This document shows, piece after piece, positions 18,429 through 26,924 of a stretch of DNA of 64,000 nucleotides. The translations under genes were made by a program, and so were the position numbers. The notes under the pieces were generated by a model. The model saw only the letters and a program-made list of their open reading frames with translations. It was not told the origin of the DNA and searched no databases. Each line of letters opens with the position of its first letter. The first letter of the stretch is position 1. The stretch is from Streptomyces sp. Q6 (GTDB lineage: Bacteria; Actinomycetota; Actinomycetes; Streptomycetales; Streptomycetaceae). The DNA lies in contig NZ_CP146022.1 in the NCBI RefSeq assembly GCF_036967205.1, forward strand, positions 7,564,001 through 7,628,000. The letters run 5' to 3'.

Positions 18429-19378
18429 CGCGCTACCTCGCCGGACGGCTCACGGGCCTCGCGGCGGTGCTCTTCGTGACGTCCGTGGTCGTGTTCGGCG
18501 CGATCCACCTCGCGCCGGGCGACCCCGTGACGTTCCTGCTCCACGGGCGCCCGGCGACCCCCGAAGCCGTGGCCGCCCTGCGGTCCCAGTACCACCTGGA
18601 CGACGCGCTGCCCGTCCAGTACGGAAAGTGGCTCGGCGCCGTGCTGCACGGGGACTTCGGCCGCTCCGCCCAGTTCCACCAGGACATCTCCGGACTCATC
18701 GGCTCCCGCCTGCCGGGTACCGCGCTGCTCGTCGGGTACGCCGCCGTGCTCGTCGCCCTGGTCGGCACGGCGGCCGGTATCGCCGCCGCCCTGCGCCCGG
18801 GGCTGCTCGACCGGGCGGTCCTCGTCGGCACCGGCGTGGCGACGGCGACCCCGTCGTTCGTGATCGCGCTCGTCCTGGTGTCGGTGTTCTCGGTGCGGTT
18901 GGGCTGGTTCCCCGGACCGGGCGGCACCGCCGGCGGCTTCGCGGACCGCGTGTACCAGCTCACCCTCCCCGCGATGGCGCTCGCGCTGACCTTCGCGGGG
19001 CTGCTCGCCCGCGTGACCCGCTCGGCGATGCTCGACGAACTGGGCCGCGAGCACGTCGAGGTGGCCCGCGCCCGCGGTGTCGCGTACCGCGACGTGGTGC
19101 GCCGGCACGTCCTGCGCAACGCGCTCGGCCCCGTCGTCACCGTCGGCGGCACCCTGCTCGCGGGCTTGCTCATCAGCACCTCCATCGTCGAGACCGCCTT
19201 CGACGTGCCCGGCCTCGGCTCGCTGCTCGTGCAGTCGGTCACGGCCAAGGACTTCGCGGTCGTCCAGGCGATCACTCTCCTCAGCGTGACGGCCTTCGGC
19301 GTCGTGAACCTCGCCGTCGACCTGCTCGCGCCCCTCATCGACCCGCGTCTCACCCTGCGCGGGGAAGGCTCCTCATGA
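18425..19378 (+). CDS. ABC transporter permease, DppB type
   Basis: 317 residues from ATG 18425, which overlaps the binding-protein stop by 4 bases. It opens with RYLAGRLTGLAAVLFVTSVVVFGAIHLAPGDP, the first helix and N-terminal domain of DppB/OppB permeases, and has about six helices. The EAA-like cytoplasmic loop reads EVARARGVAYRDVVRRHVLRNALGPVVTV, the coupling site for the ATPases. It forms the membrane channel with the next gene product. Confidence 0.9.
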   Translation: MTRYLAGRLTGLAAVLFVTSVVVFGAIHLAPGDPVTFLLHGRPATPEAVAALRSQYHLDDALPVQYGKWLGAVLHGDFGRSAQFHQDISGLIGSRLPGTALLVGYAAVLVALVGTAAGIAAALRPGLLDRAVLVGTGVATATPSFVIALVLVSVFSVRLGWFPGPGGTAGGFADRVYQLTLPAMALALTFAGLLARVTRSAMLDELGREHVEVARARGVAYRDVVRRHVLRNALGPVVTVGGTLLAGLLISTSIVETAFDVPGLGSLLVQSVTAKDFAVVQAITLLSVTAFGVVNLAVDLLAPLIDPRLTLRGEGSS

Positions 19379-20241
19379 CCACCACCTCTCTGGCGCCCCG
19401 GCGCGGATTCGGCCTGCGGCGCCTCCAACTCCTCGGCCAGGGCCCGATGTTCACCGCCTCGATCGTGGTGCTCGCCGTCCTCGTCCTGGTCGCCGTGCTC
19501 GCTCCGGTCCTCGCGCCGTACGACCCCGAGGCCGTCGACCTCGCCCACAGCCTGGTCGGCACCTCGGCCGACCATCCGCTCGGCACCGACCAGTCGGGGC
19601 GGGACATCCTGTCGCGCCTCATGTACGGCGCCCGCACCGGGCTGCTCGGGCCGCTGCTCGTCGTCGGCGTCTCCACGCTCCTCGGCATCCTGCTCGGGGT
19701 GGCCGCCGCATGGCGCGGCGGCCGGCTGGACGCGATCCTGTCCCGCTCGATGGACCTGGTCTTCGCGATCCCCGGCCTGCTGCTCGCGATCCTCGTGGTC
19801 TCCGTGGCCGGTTCCGGGATGACCGCGCCGGTGGCCGCGATGGCGGTCGCGTACACGCCGTACGTCGGCCGCCTCGTACGGAGCATCGCGCAGCAGGAGA
19901 AGGCCAGGCCGTACATCGAGTCCTACCGGGTCCAGGGCTGGTCCGCCCTGACCATCTCGCTGCGCCACCTGCTGCCCAACATCGTCCCGACGGTCTTCGC
20001 GCAGTCCGCGATGAACTTCGGCTACGCGCTGATGGACCTGGCGGCGCTCTCCTTCCTCGGCTTCGGCGTGCAGCCGCCGACCGCCGACTGGGGCGCCATG
20101 ATCAACGACGGGCAGTCGGCCGTCCAACTCGGCGCGATGCTCCCGGCGTTGGCGCCCTCGGCGTGCATCGTCCTCGCCGTGGTGGCGTTCGGCATCGTCG
20201 GCGAGGGAATCGCCGACCGGATCGCGAGGCGGGAACGATGA
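19375..20241 (+). CDS. ABC transporter permease, DppC type
   Basis: 288 residues from ATG 19375 (4-base overlap with the preceding gene). It shows the DppC/OppC pattern: an N-terminal helix, the periplasmic segment ending HPLGTDQSGRDILSRLMYGARTGL, and the EAA loop YIESYRVQGWSALTISLRHLLPNI. It pairs with the preceding permease to make the translocation pore. Confidence 0.9.
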   Translation: MTTTSLAPRRGFGLRRLQLLGQGPMFTASIVVLAVLVLVAVLAPVLAPYDPEAVDLAHSLVGTSADHPLGTDQSGRDILSRLMYGARTGLLGPLLVVGVSTLLGILLGVAAAWRGGRLDAILSRSMDLVFAIPGLLLAILVVSVAGSGMTAPVAAMAVAYTPYVGRLVRSIAQQEKARPYIESYRVQGWSALTISLRHLLPNIVPTVFAQSAMNFGYALMDLAALSFLGFGVQPPTADWGAMINDGQSAVQLGAMLPALAPSACIVLAVVAFGIVGEGIADRIARRER

Positions 20242-21248
20242 GTGCGACGCGGACACAGCAGAACGAACCGAGTGACCGTCGACCAGTGCTCGAGATGACG
20301 GACGTGAGCGTCCGGCTCGGCGACGGGACGGGCGCGGCCCGCCCGATCCTGGACGGCGTGAGCCTGCGGGTGCTGCCGGGGGAGACCGTGGGACTCGTCG
20401 GCGAGTCGGGATCCGGCAAATCGGTGGCCTGCCGCAGCGTCCTCGGACTGCTCCCCGGCGGCGCGCGGGCGAGCGGCCGCATCCGGGTCTCGGGCCGCGA
20501 CGTCCTCACCATGAGCCCCGCCGACCTCGCCGCACTGCGCACCCGCGAGGTGGCGATGGTCTTCCAGGACCCGCGCGCCTCCGTCAACCCGCTGCGCCGC
20601 GTCGGCGACTTCCTCACCGAAGGACTCCGCGCCGGCGGCACCCCGCCCGCCGAGGCCATGGCCCGCGCCGAGGAACTCCTCACCGCCGTCGGCATCCGCG
20701 ACCCGCGCGGAGCGCTGCGCCGCCACCCGCACCAGTTCTCCGGCGGCATGCTGCAACGCGTCGTCATCGCCGCCGCGCTCGCCGCCGAACCCGCGCTGCT
20801 CCTCGCCGACGAACCGACCACCGCCCTCGACGTCACCACGCAGGCGGAGATCATCGCGATCCTCACCCGGCTGCGGGCGGAGCGCGGCACCGGGCTGCTC
20901 TTCGTCACCCACGACCTCGAACTCGCCGCCGCGATCTGCGACCGGGTCTACGTGATGTACGCGGGCCGCATCGTCGAGACCCGCTCCACCGACGAACTGT
21001 TCGACCGGCCCCGCCACCCGTACACGGCGGGCCTGCTCGCCTGCACCCCGCGCATCGAACCCGACGCGCCGCCGCCCCGACCCATCCCCGGACGCCCCGT
21101 GTCGCTGGCCGAGGCGCCGCCGGGCTGCGCGTTCGCGGACCGCTGCGCCCACGCCGTAGCGCGCTGCACCCAGGAGGCGCCCGTGCTCGCCCGGCACGGC
21201 GACGGCCTCGCCGCCTGCCACCGGGCCGACGAAGGGATCGCCCTGTGA
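20238..21248 (+). CDS. ABC transporter ATP-binding protein, DppD/OppD type
   Basis: 336 residues from ATG 20238 (4-base overlap). It has Walker A (GESGSGKS), Q loop (VFQDPRASVNP), signature motif (QFSGGMLQRVVIA), Walker B (LLLADEPTTALD) and the switch His (VTHDLELAA). The C-terminal oligopeptide-transporter extension carries four Cys (CTPRI, then GCAFADRCAHAVARC), which in this family often hold an iron-sulfur or metal site. It energises uptake together with the next ATPase. Confidence 0.9.
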   Translation: MSATRTQQNEPSDRRPVLEMTDVSVRLGDGTGAARPILDGVSLRVLPGETVGLVGESGSGKSVACRSVLGLLPGGARASGRIRVSGRDVLTMSPADLAALRTREVAMVFQDPRASVNPLRRVGDFLTEGLRAGGTPPAEAMARAEELLTAVGIRDPRGALRRHPHQFSGGMLQRVVIAAALAAEPALLLADEPTTALDVTTQAEIIAILTRLRAERGTGLLFVTHDLELAAAICDRVYVMYAGRIVETRSTDELFDRPRHPYTAGLLACTPRIEPDAPPPRPIPGRPVSLAEAPPGCAFADRCAHAVARCTQEAPVLARHGDGLAACHRADEGIAL

Positions 21249-22081
21249 CCACGAGGAACACAGGAACCACGACGGCCACGACCACCGACGGGGCCACCGC
21301 CGCCACGACAGGGCTTGTGGTGGAGGACCTGAGCAAGCGGTTCGGCGACCACCTGGCCGTCGACGGCGTCTCGTTCACCCTGGCCCCCGGCACCTCGCTC
21401 GCCCTCGTCGGCGAGTCCGGCAGCGGCAAGACGACCACGGCCCGCATGGTCGTGGGCCTGGAGCGGCCGAGCGCGGGAACGGTACGGCTCGACGGCAGGG
21501 ACCGTGCGACGCGCCACCGCGGTCGGGCCGAACGGCTGGCCCGCGCCCGCGAGATCCAGATGGTGTTCCAGGACCCGTATCTCTCGCTCGACCCCCGCGT
21601 GACGGTGGGCGCGTGCGTGGAGGAGGGCCTGAGACTCCACACCGACCTGGACGCGGCCGCCCGCCGGGAGCGGGTCGCCGAACTCCTCGACCAGGTCGGC
21701 CTCGGCGAACGCGAGGCGGCGGCGCCGCCCCGACGGCTCTCCGGCGGCCAGCGCCAGCGCGTGGCCATCGCCCGCGCCCTGTCCGTCGAGCCACGCGTGC
21801 TCGTCCTCGACGAGGCGGTCGCCGCGCTCGACGTGTCCATCCAGGCGCAGATCCTCGCGCTGCTCGCCACGATCCGCCGCGACGCGGGTATCGGCTACCT
21901 CTTCGTCACGCACGATCTCGCGGTGGTCCGGCACATCGCCGACGAGGTGCTGGTCCTCAAGTCGGGCCGGGTCGTCGAGTCCGGCCCGACCGACCGGGTC
22001 CTCGACGCCCCGCGACACCCCTACACGCGCCTGCTCCTGGACTCCGTACCGCGCAGGGGATGGACGCCGGGCAGCGGGTGA
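21245..22081 (+). CDS. ABC transporter ATP-binding protein, DppF/OppF type
   Basis: 278 residues from GTG 21245 (4-base overlap with the preceding gene). It has Walker A (GESGSGKT), Q loop (VFQDPYLSLDPR), signature (RLSGGQRQRVAIARAL), Walker B (VLVLDEAVAALD) and switch His (VTHDLAVVRHIAD). It lacks the longer Cys-rich tail of its partner. It is the last gene of the operon, and a 12-bp hairpin follows 13 bases later. Confidence 0.9.
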   Translation: MTTRNTGTTTATTTDGATAATTGLVVEDLSKRFGDHLAVDGVSFTLAPGTSLALVGESGSGKTTTARMVVGLERPSAGTVRLDGRDRATRHRGRAERLARAREIQMVFQDPYLSLDPRVTVGACVEEGLRLHTDLDAAARRERVAELLDQVGLGEREAAAPPRRLSGGQRQRVAIARALSVEPRVLVLDEAVAALDVSIQAQILALLATIRRDAGIGYLFVTHDLAVVRHIADEVLVLKSGRVVESGPTDRVLDAPRHPYTRLLLDSVPRRGWTPGSG

Positions 22082-22094
22082 GCGCGGACGACAG

Positions 22095-22122
22095 AGCCCC
22101 AGGCGTCACAACGCCCGGGGCT
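22095..22122. terminator. Terminator hairpin after the ABC operon
   Basis: A 12-bp stem with one mismatch (22095-22106 pairing with 22111-22122) and a CACA loop, between convergent genes. Confidence 0.75.
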
Positions 22123-22144
22123 CGATGTCGGCGGTGAGGAGAGC

Positions 22145-22189
22145 GAAGAGGCTGTTTCTACAGGAAAGGTATGAGAAGGAAGCCTCTTC
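22145..22189. repeat. Inverted repeat GAAGAGGCT / AGCCTCTTC
   Basis: Perfect 9-bp arms at 22145-22153 and 22181-22189. The right arm lies inside the first copy of the 25-base direct repeat. It could form a stem with a 27-base loop. Function unknown. Confidence 0.55.
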
Positions 22190-22281
22190 ATGGCCTCACC
22201 GGCCGTCGCCGAGGAAAGCGAAAGGGCTGGTGGCAAACCCCCGATGAGGGTGGGTGGAGAAGGAAGCCCCTTCATGGCCTC
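22173..22281. repeat. Two 25-base direct repeats, 84 bases apart
   Basis: The 25 bases at 22173-22197 recur at 22257-22281 with one mismatch (core AGAAGGAAGCCyCTTCATGG). Both lie in the non-coding gap between the ABC operon and the TerD-like gene. The 59-base spacing and only two copies do not fit a CRISPR array. Function unknown. Confidence 0.7.
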
Positions 22282-22301
22282 GACACGCTGGACGCTACCA
22301 G

Positions 22302-24475
22302 TCACTCAGGGATCACGTCGCGCAGATTTTCCGGCGTGAGAATCCGCGACGCGGGATGCAGCCCGTCCGGGCGCTGCATCCCCACGAACGTGACCGGCCC
22401 GTGCGGAACGCTCGTGCCGTCCCACACGGTCACGTCCACGTCGGCCGACAGGCCGAGCAGCCAGCGCACGGTCAGCTGCTCGCGCTCGACGATGCCGCGC
22501 GCCAGCTCCTCCACCGTCACCCGGGTCTCCTCGACACGGTTCGCCGCCGGCATGCCCTTGAGATACAGGTGCAGCCAGTGCGCACGCCACCGGCCGTCCT
22601 CGCCCCGCCGGAACACCAGCGGCAGCGCCACCCGGCCGGGGCCCCGCAGATCCGACTTCATCCGCACGGTCCGCGGTTCGAACGGCCGCCCCCGCTGCTC
22701 GCCCTCCCGCAGCATGAACCCGAAGAACGACTCCTCCACGTCCATGAAGCCCTCCCCGGCGAACAGCAGCACCTGCGGCACGACGAAGCTGCCGCGTACC
22801 GCCCCGAGCCGCAGGTCGATGAACTCCGAGGCGCCTTCGGGCGCTTCGACGATGTCCCCGGAGTGCCGGCCCTCCACCGCCGTCAGCTGGGTGTACGAGA
22901 GCCAGGTGACCTGCTGGTACTCCTCGTCCAGGATCAGCGCGGACAGGTCGTAGTCGGTGGTCAGGCTCTTCTGCTTCCAGTACACGAAGAACCGCAGCAG
23001 CTCGCCCTCGACCGGCGACACCGAACCGCGCGGCAGCACCCCGAGCCCGGACGAGACCGCCTTGCCGCTGAGCGGCAGCGCGACATCGAGCATGTCCGGG
23101 TCCACGAGCACCGGACCGGCGACCGGCAGCCGACGCGTGATCTCCGCGTCGAGCAGCGCGACCAGCCGCTCCTTGACGGAACCGGGCAGCGCGGGACGGG
23201 CGTCCTCGGCGACCCAGGCGCGCCCGCGCCGGTTGATGAACACCCGGCGCGCACCGGCCTGTTCGAGCCGGTCGCCCCGGTTCAGCAGATGCTGGCGTAC
23301 CGAGAGCAGCACCCGCCCCGCCGTCCTGGGGCGGCCTCCTCGACGGCGGCGAGCACGGCCGCCCGCTCCTCGTCCGTACGGGCCGTGCGCGCCAGCCGGT
23401 CCACGGACCGCAGCAGCACACCCGGCGCCGACGCCAGCAGCCCGATCGCGCCGGCCAGGTCGCCCCGGCCCAGCAGCTCCTCCGTACGGCTCGCGAAGGA
23501 CCGTACGCGCTGCTCGCCGCGCGCCACCGCGAAGACCTGCGCGGCGTGCGGCCATCGCGGGTACTCGTGCGGGTGCAGCCGCTCACCGAGCCGCTTCCAC
23601 GCCTCCCCGTGCACGGCCACGTCGGCGAGCTTCGCGGGCGCCGCGGCGACCACCGCGTCCAGACCCGCGAGCAGCGCCCGACGCGTGGGCCGCGACAGCT
23701 TCACGAACCGGGTGGGTTCGAGGAGGGACACGTCGCCGTCCACCAGCGCGCACGCGAGACGCAGCACATCGGTGACGGTGTCCAGGAGCAGCCCCGAACC
23801 CGCGCGCAGCCGCGCCTTGTTGATCACCGCACGGTTCTCCCGTACGGGGATCTCCTCGGGCTGCGGGCCGTCCACGCAATGCTCCGCCAGCGCGTCGAGG
23901 TCACGGAGGTGGTCCTCGCCCAGCGGCGTGCGGCTGCCCGCGAGCTTCAGGTACAGCTCGCCGACCTCGTCGGCCGCGTCCCGGCCGAGGTGCAGGACCG
24001 TCACCCGGTCACCGGCCGCCGCGATCAACTCGTCGTGGTGGCCCAGCATTTCGGTGTACGTGTGCGGATAGCGCCCGTACGAAGGCAGCGTCAGGAGATT
24101 CACCACACCGATGCTCAGCTGCTTGAGCGTGCCTTCACGGGCGTCGTCGTCGGCCAGCGCCTCACGGACGCACCGCATCCAGAAGTCCATGGTGTCCGGC
24201 ACGTTCGCCGGGAAGTCGATGAAGTACGCGTTGTGCCGCACGTGGTCACCGACCAGCTCGCGCACGCAGGCCAGCGTCCGCACGGCGACATCGACCACCG
24301 CGCCGTCCGACAGCCCGGCCAGCCGCTCCAGGAGCGGCGCCGACAGCTTGAAGCCCACGGACATCAGCGCGGCATCGAACTGGCGCGCGGCGACGGCCCC
24401 GTCACCGGCCGCCCCTGCGGGGGCGGGGAGACGGCGCGCATGCCGGACGACCAGATGTTCGAGAGGGTGAACCAT
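22302..24475 (-). CDS. TerD-domain stress protein resembling the MXAN_6230/SCO0854 family, one apparent frameshift
   Basis: Reconstructed length is 724 residues from ATG at 24475. The N-terminal 400 residues are alpha-helical, with a conserved-looking block RLHPHEYPRWPHAAQVFAVARG. The C-terminal region resembles the TerD fold of tellurite and stress-resistance proteins: FFVYWKQKSLTTDYDLSALILDEEYQQVTWLSYTQL followed by a beta-rich part. From memory this resembles a large protein family first named from SCO0854, but I see no Cys-rich RING segment in the N-terminal half. The frame breaks at the G run 23328-23331; one more base restores EEAAPRTAGRVLLSVRQHLL. Function is unknown; TerD proteins are calcium-binding and linked to stress and development. 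Confidence 0.65.
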
Positions 24476-24564
24476 GCCGGAATGGTGGCAGAGCGGTACG
24501 CGCGGACGCACGTGGGTTTCCGGCGCGAGGCGGCGTACCCGCGGCCGCTCCCCACCTCGCGGGT

Positions 24565-25086
24565 TCAGCTGTGGGGATGGTGCCGGGAGCCCCAGAAGTC
24601 GGAGCGCGCGGCGCGGACACGGGCGGCCTGCCGTTCGGGGGCGCGGGCACGGGTGAGCGCGGCGAGCAGGGTGTCCGGGTCGGCGAGCCGTCCGTACCCG
24701 TCCGGCACGGTGCGCCACAACAGGCCGTGCTGCTGCGCGCCGACGATGGCGTCGGCCGCGGGGGAGGGGACGGCGAACAGCGCGCCCTGGGTGAGGATCG
24801 CCGTGTCCGGGGCGTCAGGCCAGTCGTCCATGCCGCCGGGGTGGACCAGGAGGTGGAAGACGGGGCGTTTGACGTGCTCCTCCAGGACCGGAATCCCCTC
24901 GGCCTCCTCGCCCAGCTCCAGCAGCAGGGTCAGGCCCAACGGCTGCGGCACGCTCAGCACGTCGAAACGGATCCCCACCGGGATCTCGGCTATCAGGGTC
25001 TGTTCCCACTGCTCCTGGACATGCCCCGGTCTGGAGTGACAGTGGGCCAGCCATTGAGCCCCAGGGCAGATCAGCGAGGCTGTCAC
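24565..25086 (-). CDS. Hypothetical protein, 173 residues
   Basis: The start is GTG at 25086, with GGAAGG about 10 bases upstream. There is no signal peptide and no membrane segment. The sequence has a compact mixed alpha/beta pattern (GIRFDVLSVPQPLGLTLLLEL, RPVFHLLVHPG, ALFAVPSPAA, DPDTLLAALTRA). It reminded me faintly of small primase/polymerase-like proteins seen in Streptomyces, but no catalytic motif supports that. It lies 89 bases upstream of the TerD-like gene on the same strand and may be co-transcribed with it. Confidence 0.55.
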   Translation of the reverse strand: MTASLICPGAQWLAHCHSRPGHVQEQWEQTLIAEIPVGIRFDVLSVPQPLGLTLLLELGEEAEGIPVLEEHVKRPVFHLLVHPGGMDDWPDAPDTAILTQGALFAVPSPAADAIVGAQQHGLLWRTVPDGYGRLADPDTLLAALTRARAPERQAARVRAARSDFWGSRHHPHS

Positions 25087-25129
25087 CTGTAGGGCCTTCC
25101 ATCATTCCGCGCCGGCAGGACAACGTTCC

Positions 25130-25170
25130 AGGTGGCCGGCTCCGCTCGGCTGGAGCGGGGTCGGCCACCT
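25130..25170 (-). terminator. Double-stem hairpin after the DUF4232-type lipoprotein gene
   Basis: AGGTGGCCG (25130-25138) pairs with CGGCCACCT (25162-25170), and a second short stem GCTCC/GGAGC lies inside. It is downstream of the leftward lipoprotein gene. Confidence 0.6.
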
Positions 25171-25227
25171 GCGGCAAGTTTGGCATATGCACTTCACGCT
25201 GTGCGCGCCCGCGCACCTGTGGTGAGG

Positions 25228-25962
25228 TCAGTCGGACATCGGGCGCAGGGCGAGGCCCTCGGTTCCCGCCCAGTAGCCGACACGCGCGCCGTCGCTGACG
25301 ACGGCCGGCTCACCGAGGACGGCGGGGAAGTCGTGGTTCGTGTCGGTGCCCTCACCGGAGATCAGTCGGACGATGAAGGTGTCGGTCGACCCCTCGTCGT
25401 GCGGGCCCTTGGCGGTGCGCAGACCGGCCCAGGCGGCGTCGCCCGGCGACAAGACCAGGGCCTCGTCGTCGGCGGTGCTCTCGTCGGGCCGCACGCTCCC
25501 GGTGGCACCGGCCTTGTCGTCGAGCCACACCTGCGGGTACTCGTTGATCACACACTTGTGGTCGGAGCGGTTGGTGAGGGACAGGGCGTAGAAGGTGTTC
25601 TTGCTGCCGTCGGCGGGAGTGCGGGGCTCGGCGGAGAGCGCCGACAGGTCTTCGGGGCCGCAGTCCGGGTAGGACGTGCCGTTGCCACCACCGGTCTCGC
25701 CGCTGTCGCCGCTCGCGCCGGTCCTCCCGGCGCCCTTGGAGCTGTCGTCGGTCCCGGTCCCGGTGTCCGCCGAACTCGCGGACGCCTTGGCGGACGGGCT
25801 CGACGGGGACGGTGTGCCGGAGGCCGACACGGCCGCGTCCGCCTTGTCACCCGACTGGCACGCGGTGATGCCCAGGAGAGCCGTGACCACGGCCGCCCCG
25901 GCGAGCACGGTGTGCGCCGTCCGGCCTCTGCCCGAGCGCGTCCTGGCGGTGCTGCTGTTCAT
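25228..25962 (-). CDS. DUF4232-type secreted lipoprotein
   Basis: 244 residues with a lipoprotein signal (hydrophobic AVVTALLGITAC, lipobox ITAC). A long Ser/Thr/Gly/Asp-rich disordered linker follows (about residues 40-95). The folded domain begins at YPDCGPEDLSALSAEP and contains FYALSLTNRSDHKCVINEYPQVWL, with the two Cys and the Asn-x-Ser/Thr context typical of DUF4232. Such proteins are numerous in Streptomyces, sit on the outside of the membrane and have no known activity. The gene stands alone, with a hairpin after it. Confidence 0.75.
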   Translation of the reverse strand: MNSSTARTRSGRGRTAHTVLAGAAVVTALLGITACQSGDKADAAVSASGTPSPSSPSAKASASSADTGTGTDDSSKGAGRTGASGDSGETGGGNGTSYPDCGPEDLSALSAEPRTPADGSKNTFYALSLTNRSDHKCVINEYPQVWLDDKAGATGSVRPDESTADDEALVLSPGDAAWAGLRTAKGPHDEGSTDTFIVRLISGEGTDTNHDFPAVLGEPAVVSDGARVGYWAGTEGLALRPMSD

Positions 25963-26197
25963 GTTCCGCTCCTGATCCCCCGTGGCCGGTCACGGTGACC
26001 GGCCCGAAATGTGGATGGTGGAGTCATTCTGCTCATCTTGATCAGCGAACTCACCCAGGACGAGATGTTGTTACCGGTCCCGGACGAGCCCGTTGCCCTA
26101 CAGCGGAGATCGGGCCGTTTCCGCACCTCAGCAGGTATGTCCCGGATCGTGCGTCACATCGCCCGGACGGCGGTGTACGTGGCCCGGCCGGTGTGGT

Positions 26198-26890
26198 TCA
26201 GCGCGCCCACATGCCCCGTACGTGGCCGAGGTGACGCGTCATCACCTCGCGCACCCGCCGCTCGTCGCGGGCCAGCAGCGCGTCGAGGATCTCGTGGTGC
26301 TCCCGCGCGGAGGCCTCCAGACGGCCCTGCTCGACCAGCGCCGTCAGACCGTAGAGGCGCGAGCGCTTGCGCAGGTCGTGCACGACCTCGACGAGGTGCG
26401 CGTTGCCGGCGAGGGCCAGCAGGCCCAGGTGGAAGCGGATGTCGGCGTCGACGTAGGCGATGAGATCGCCCGCCACCGCGGCGTCGACGATCTCCCCGGC
26501 CACGTCGCGCAGCTTCTCCAGGTCGTCGGGGGCCGCCGTCGCGGCGAGGGCGGCCGTCGTCGGGATCTCGACGAGCGACCTGATGTGGGTGTACTCGTCC
26601 AGCTGCTGCTCGGAGACGGCCGTGACCCGGAACCCCTTGTTGGGGACGGCTTCGACCAGTCCCTCCTTCACGAGATCGAGCATCGCCTCGCGCACCGGCG
26701 TCGCCGAGACGCCGAAGCGCGCGGCGAGCGACGGCGCCGAGTGGATCTCGCCGGGCTTCAGCTCACCGGCGACGAGCGCGGCGCGCAGGGCGTTCGCCAC
26801 GCGCGCGCGGTAGTGGGGCCGGGGCCCGGCGAGGCTGGGCAGCGCGGGCCCGGGGCTCGCCGGAACGGCCTCCTTGCGCTGAACGGCCAT
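26198..26890 (-). CDS. GntR-family regulator (FCD subfamily) of hydroxyproline catabolism
   Basis: 230 residues from ATG at 26890, preceded by GGAGAGGAG. The N-terminal winged helix reads RVANALRAALVAGELKPGEIHSAPSLAARFGVSATPVREAMLDLVKEGLVEAVPNKGFRV, and the C-terminal helical FCD domain has the metal-binding His and Asp residues (DADIRFHLGLLALAGN, HHEILDALLARD). It is the last gene of the leftward hydroxyproline operon, 34 bases after the epimerase gene. It is probably the local repressor, released by hydroxyproline or a pathway intermediate; this is inferred from position. Confidence 0.85.
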   Translation of the reverse strand: MAVQRKEAVPASPGPALPSLAGPRPHYRARVANALRAALVAGELKPGEIHSAPSLAARFGVSATPVREAMLDLVKEGLVEAVPNKGFRVTAVSEQQLDEYTHIRSLVEIPTTAALAATAAPDDLEKLRDVAGEIVDAAVAGDLIAYVDADIRFHLGLLALAGNAHLVEVVHDLRKRSRLYGLTALVEQGRLEASAREHHEILDALLARDERRVREVMTRHLGHVRGMWAR

Positions 26891-26924
26891 GCGAGGCTCC
26901 TCTCCTGGGGATGTCACTGAGGAC

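Noticed and set aside
22173-22281. Two-repeat CRISPR array
   Set aside because: Only two copies, a 59-base gap, no cas genes and no match to Streptomyces CRISPR repeats that I know.
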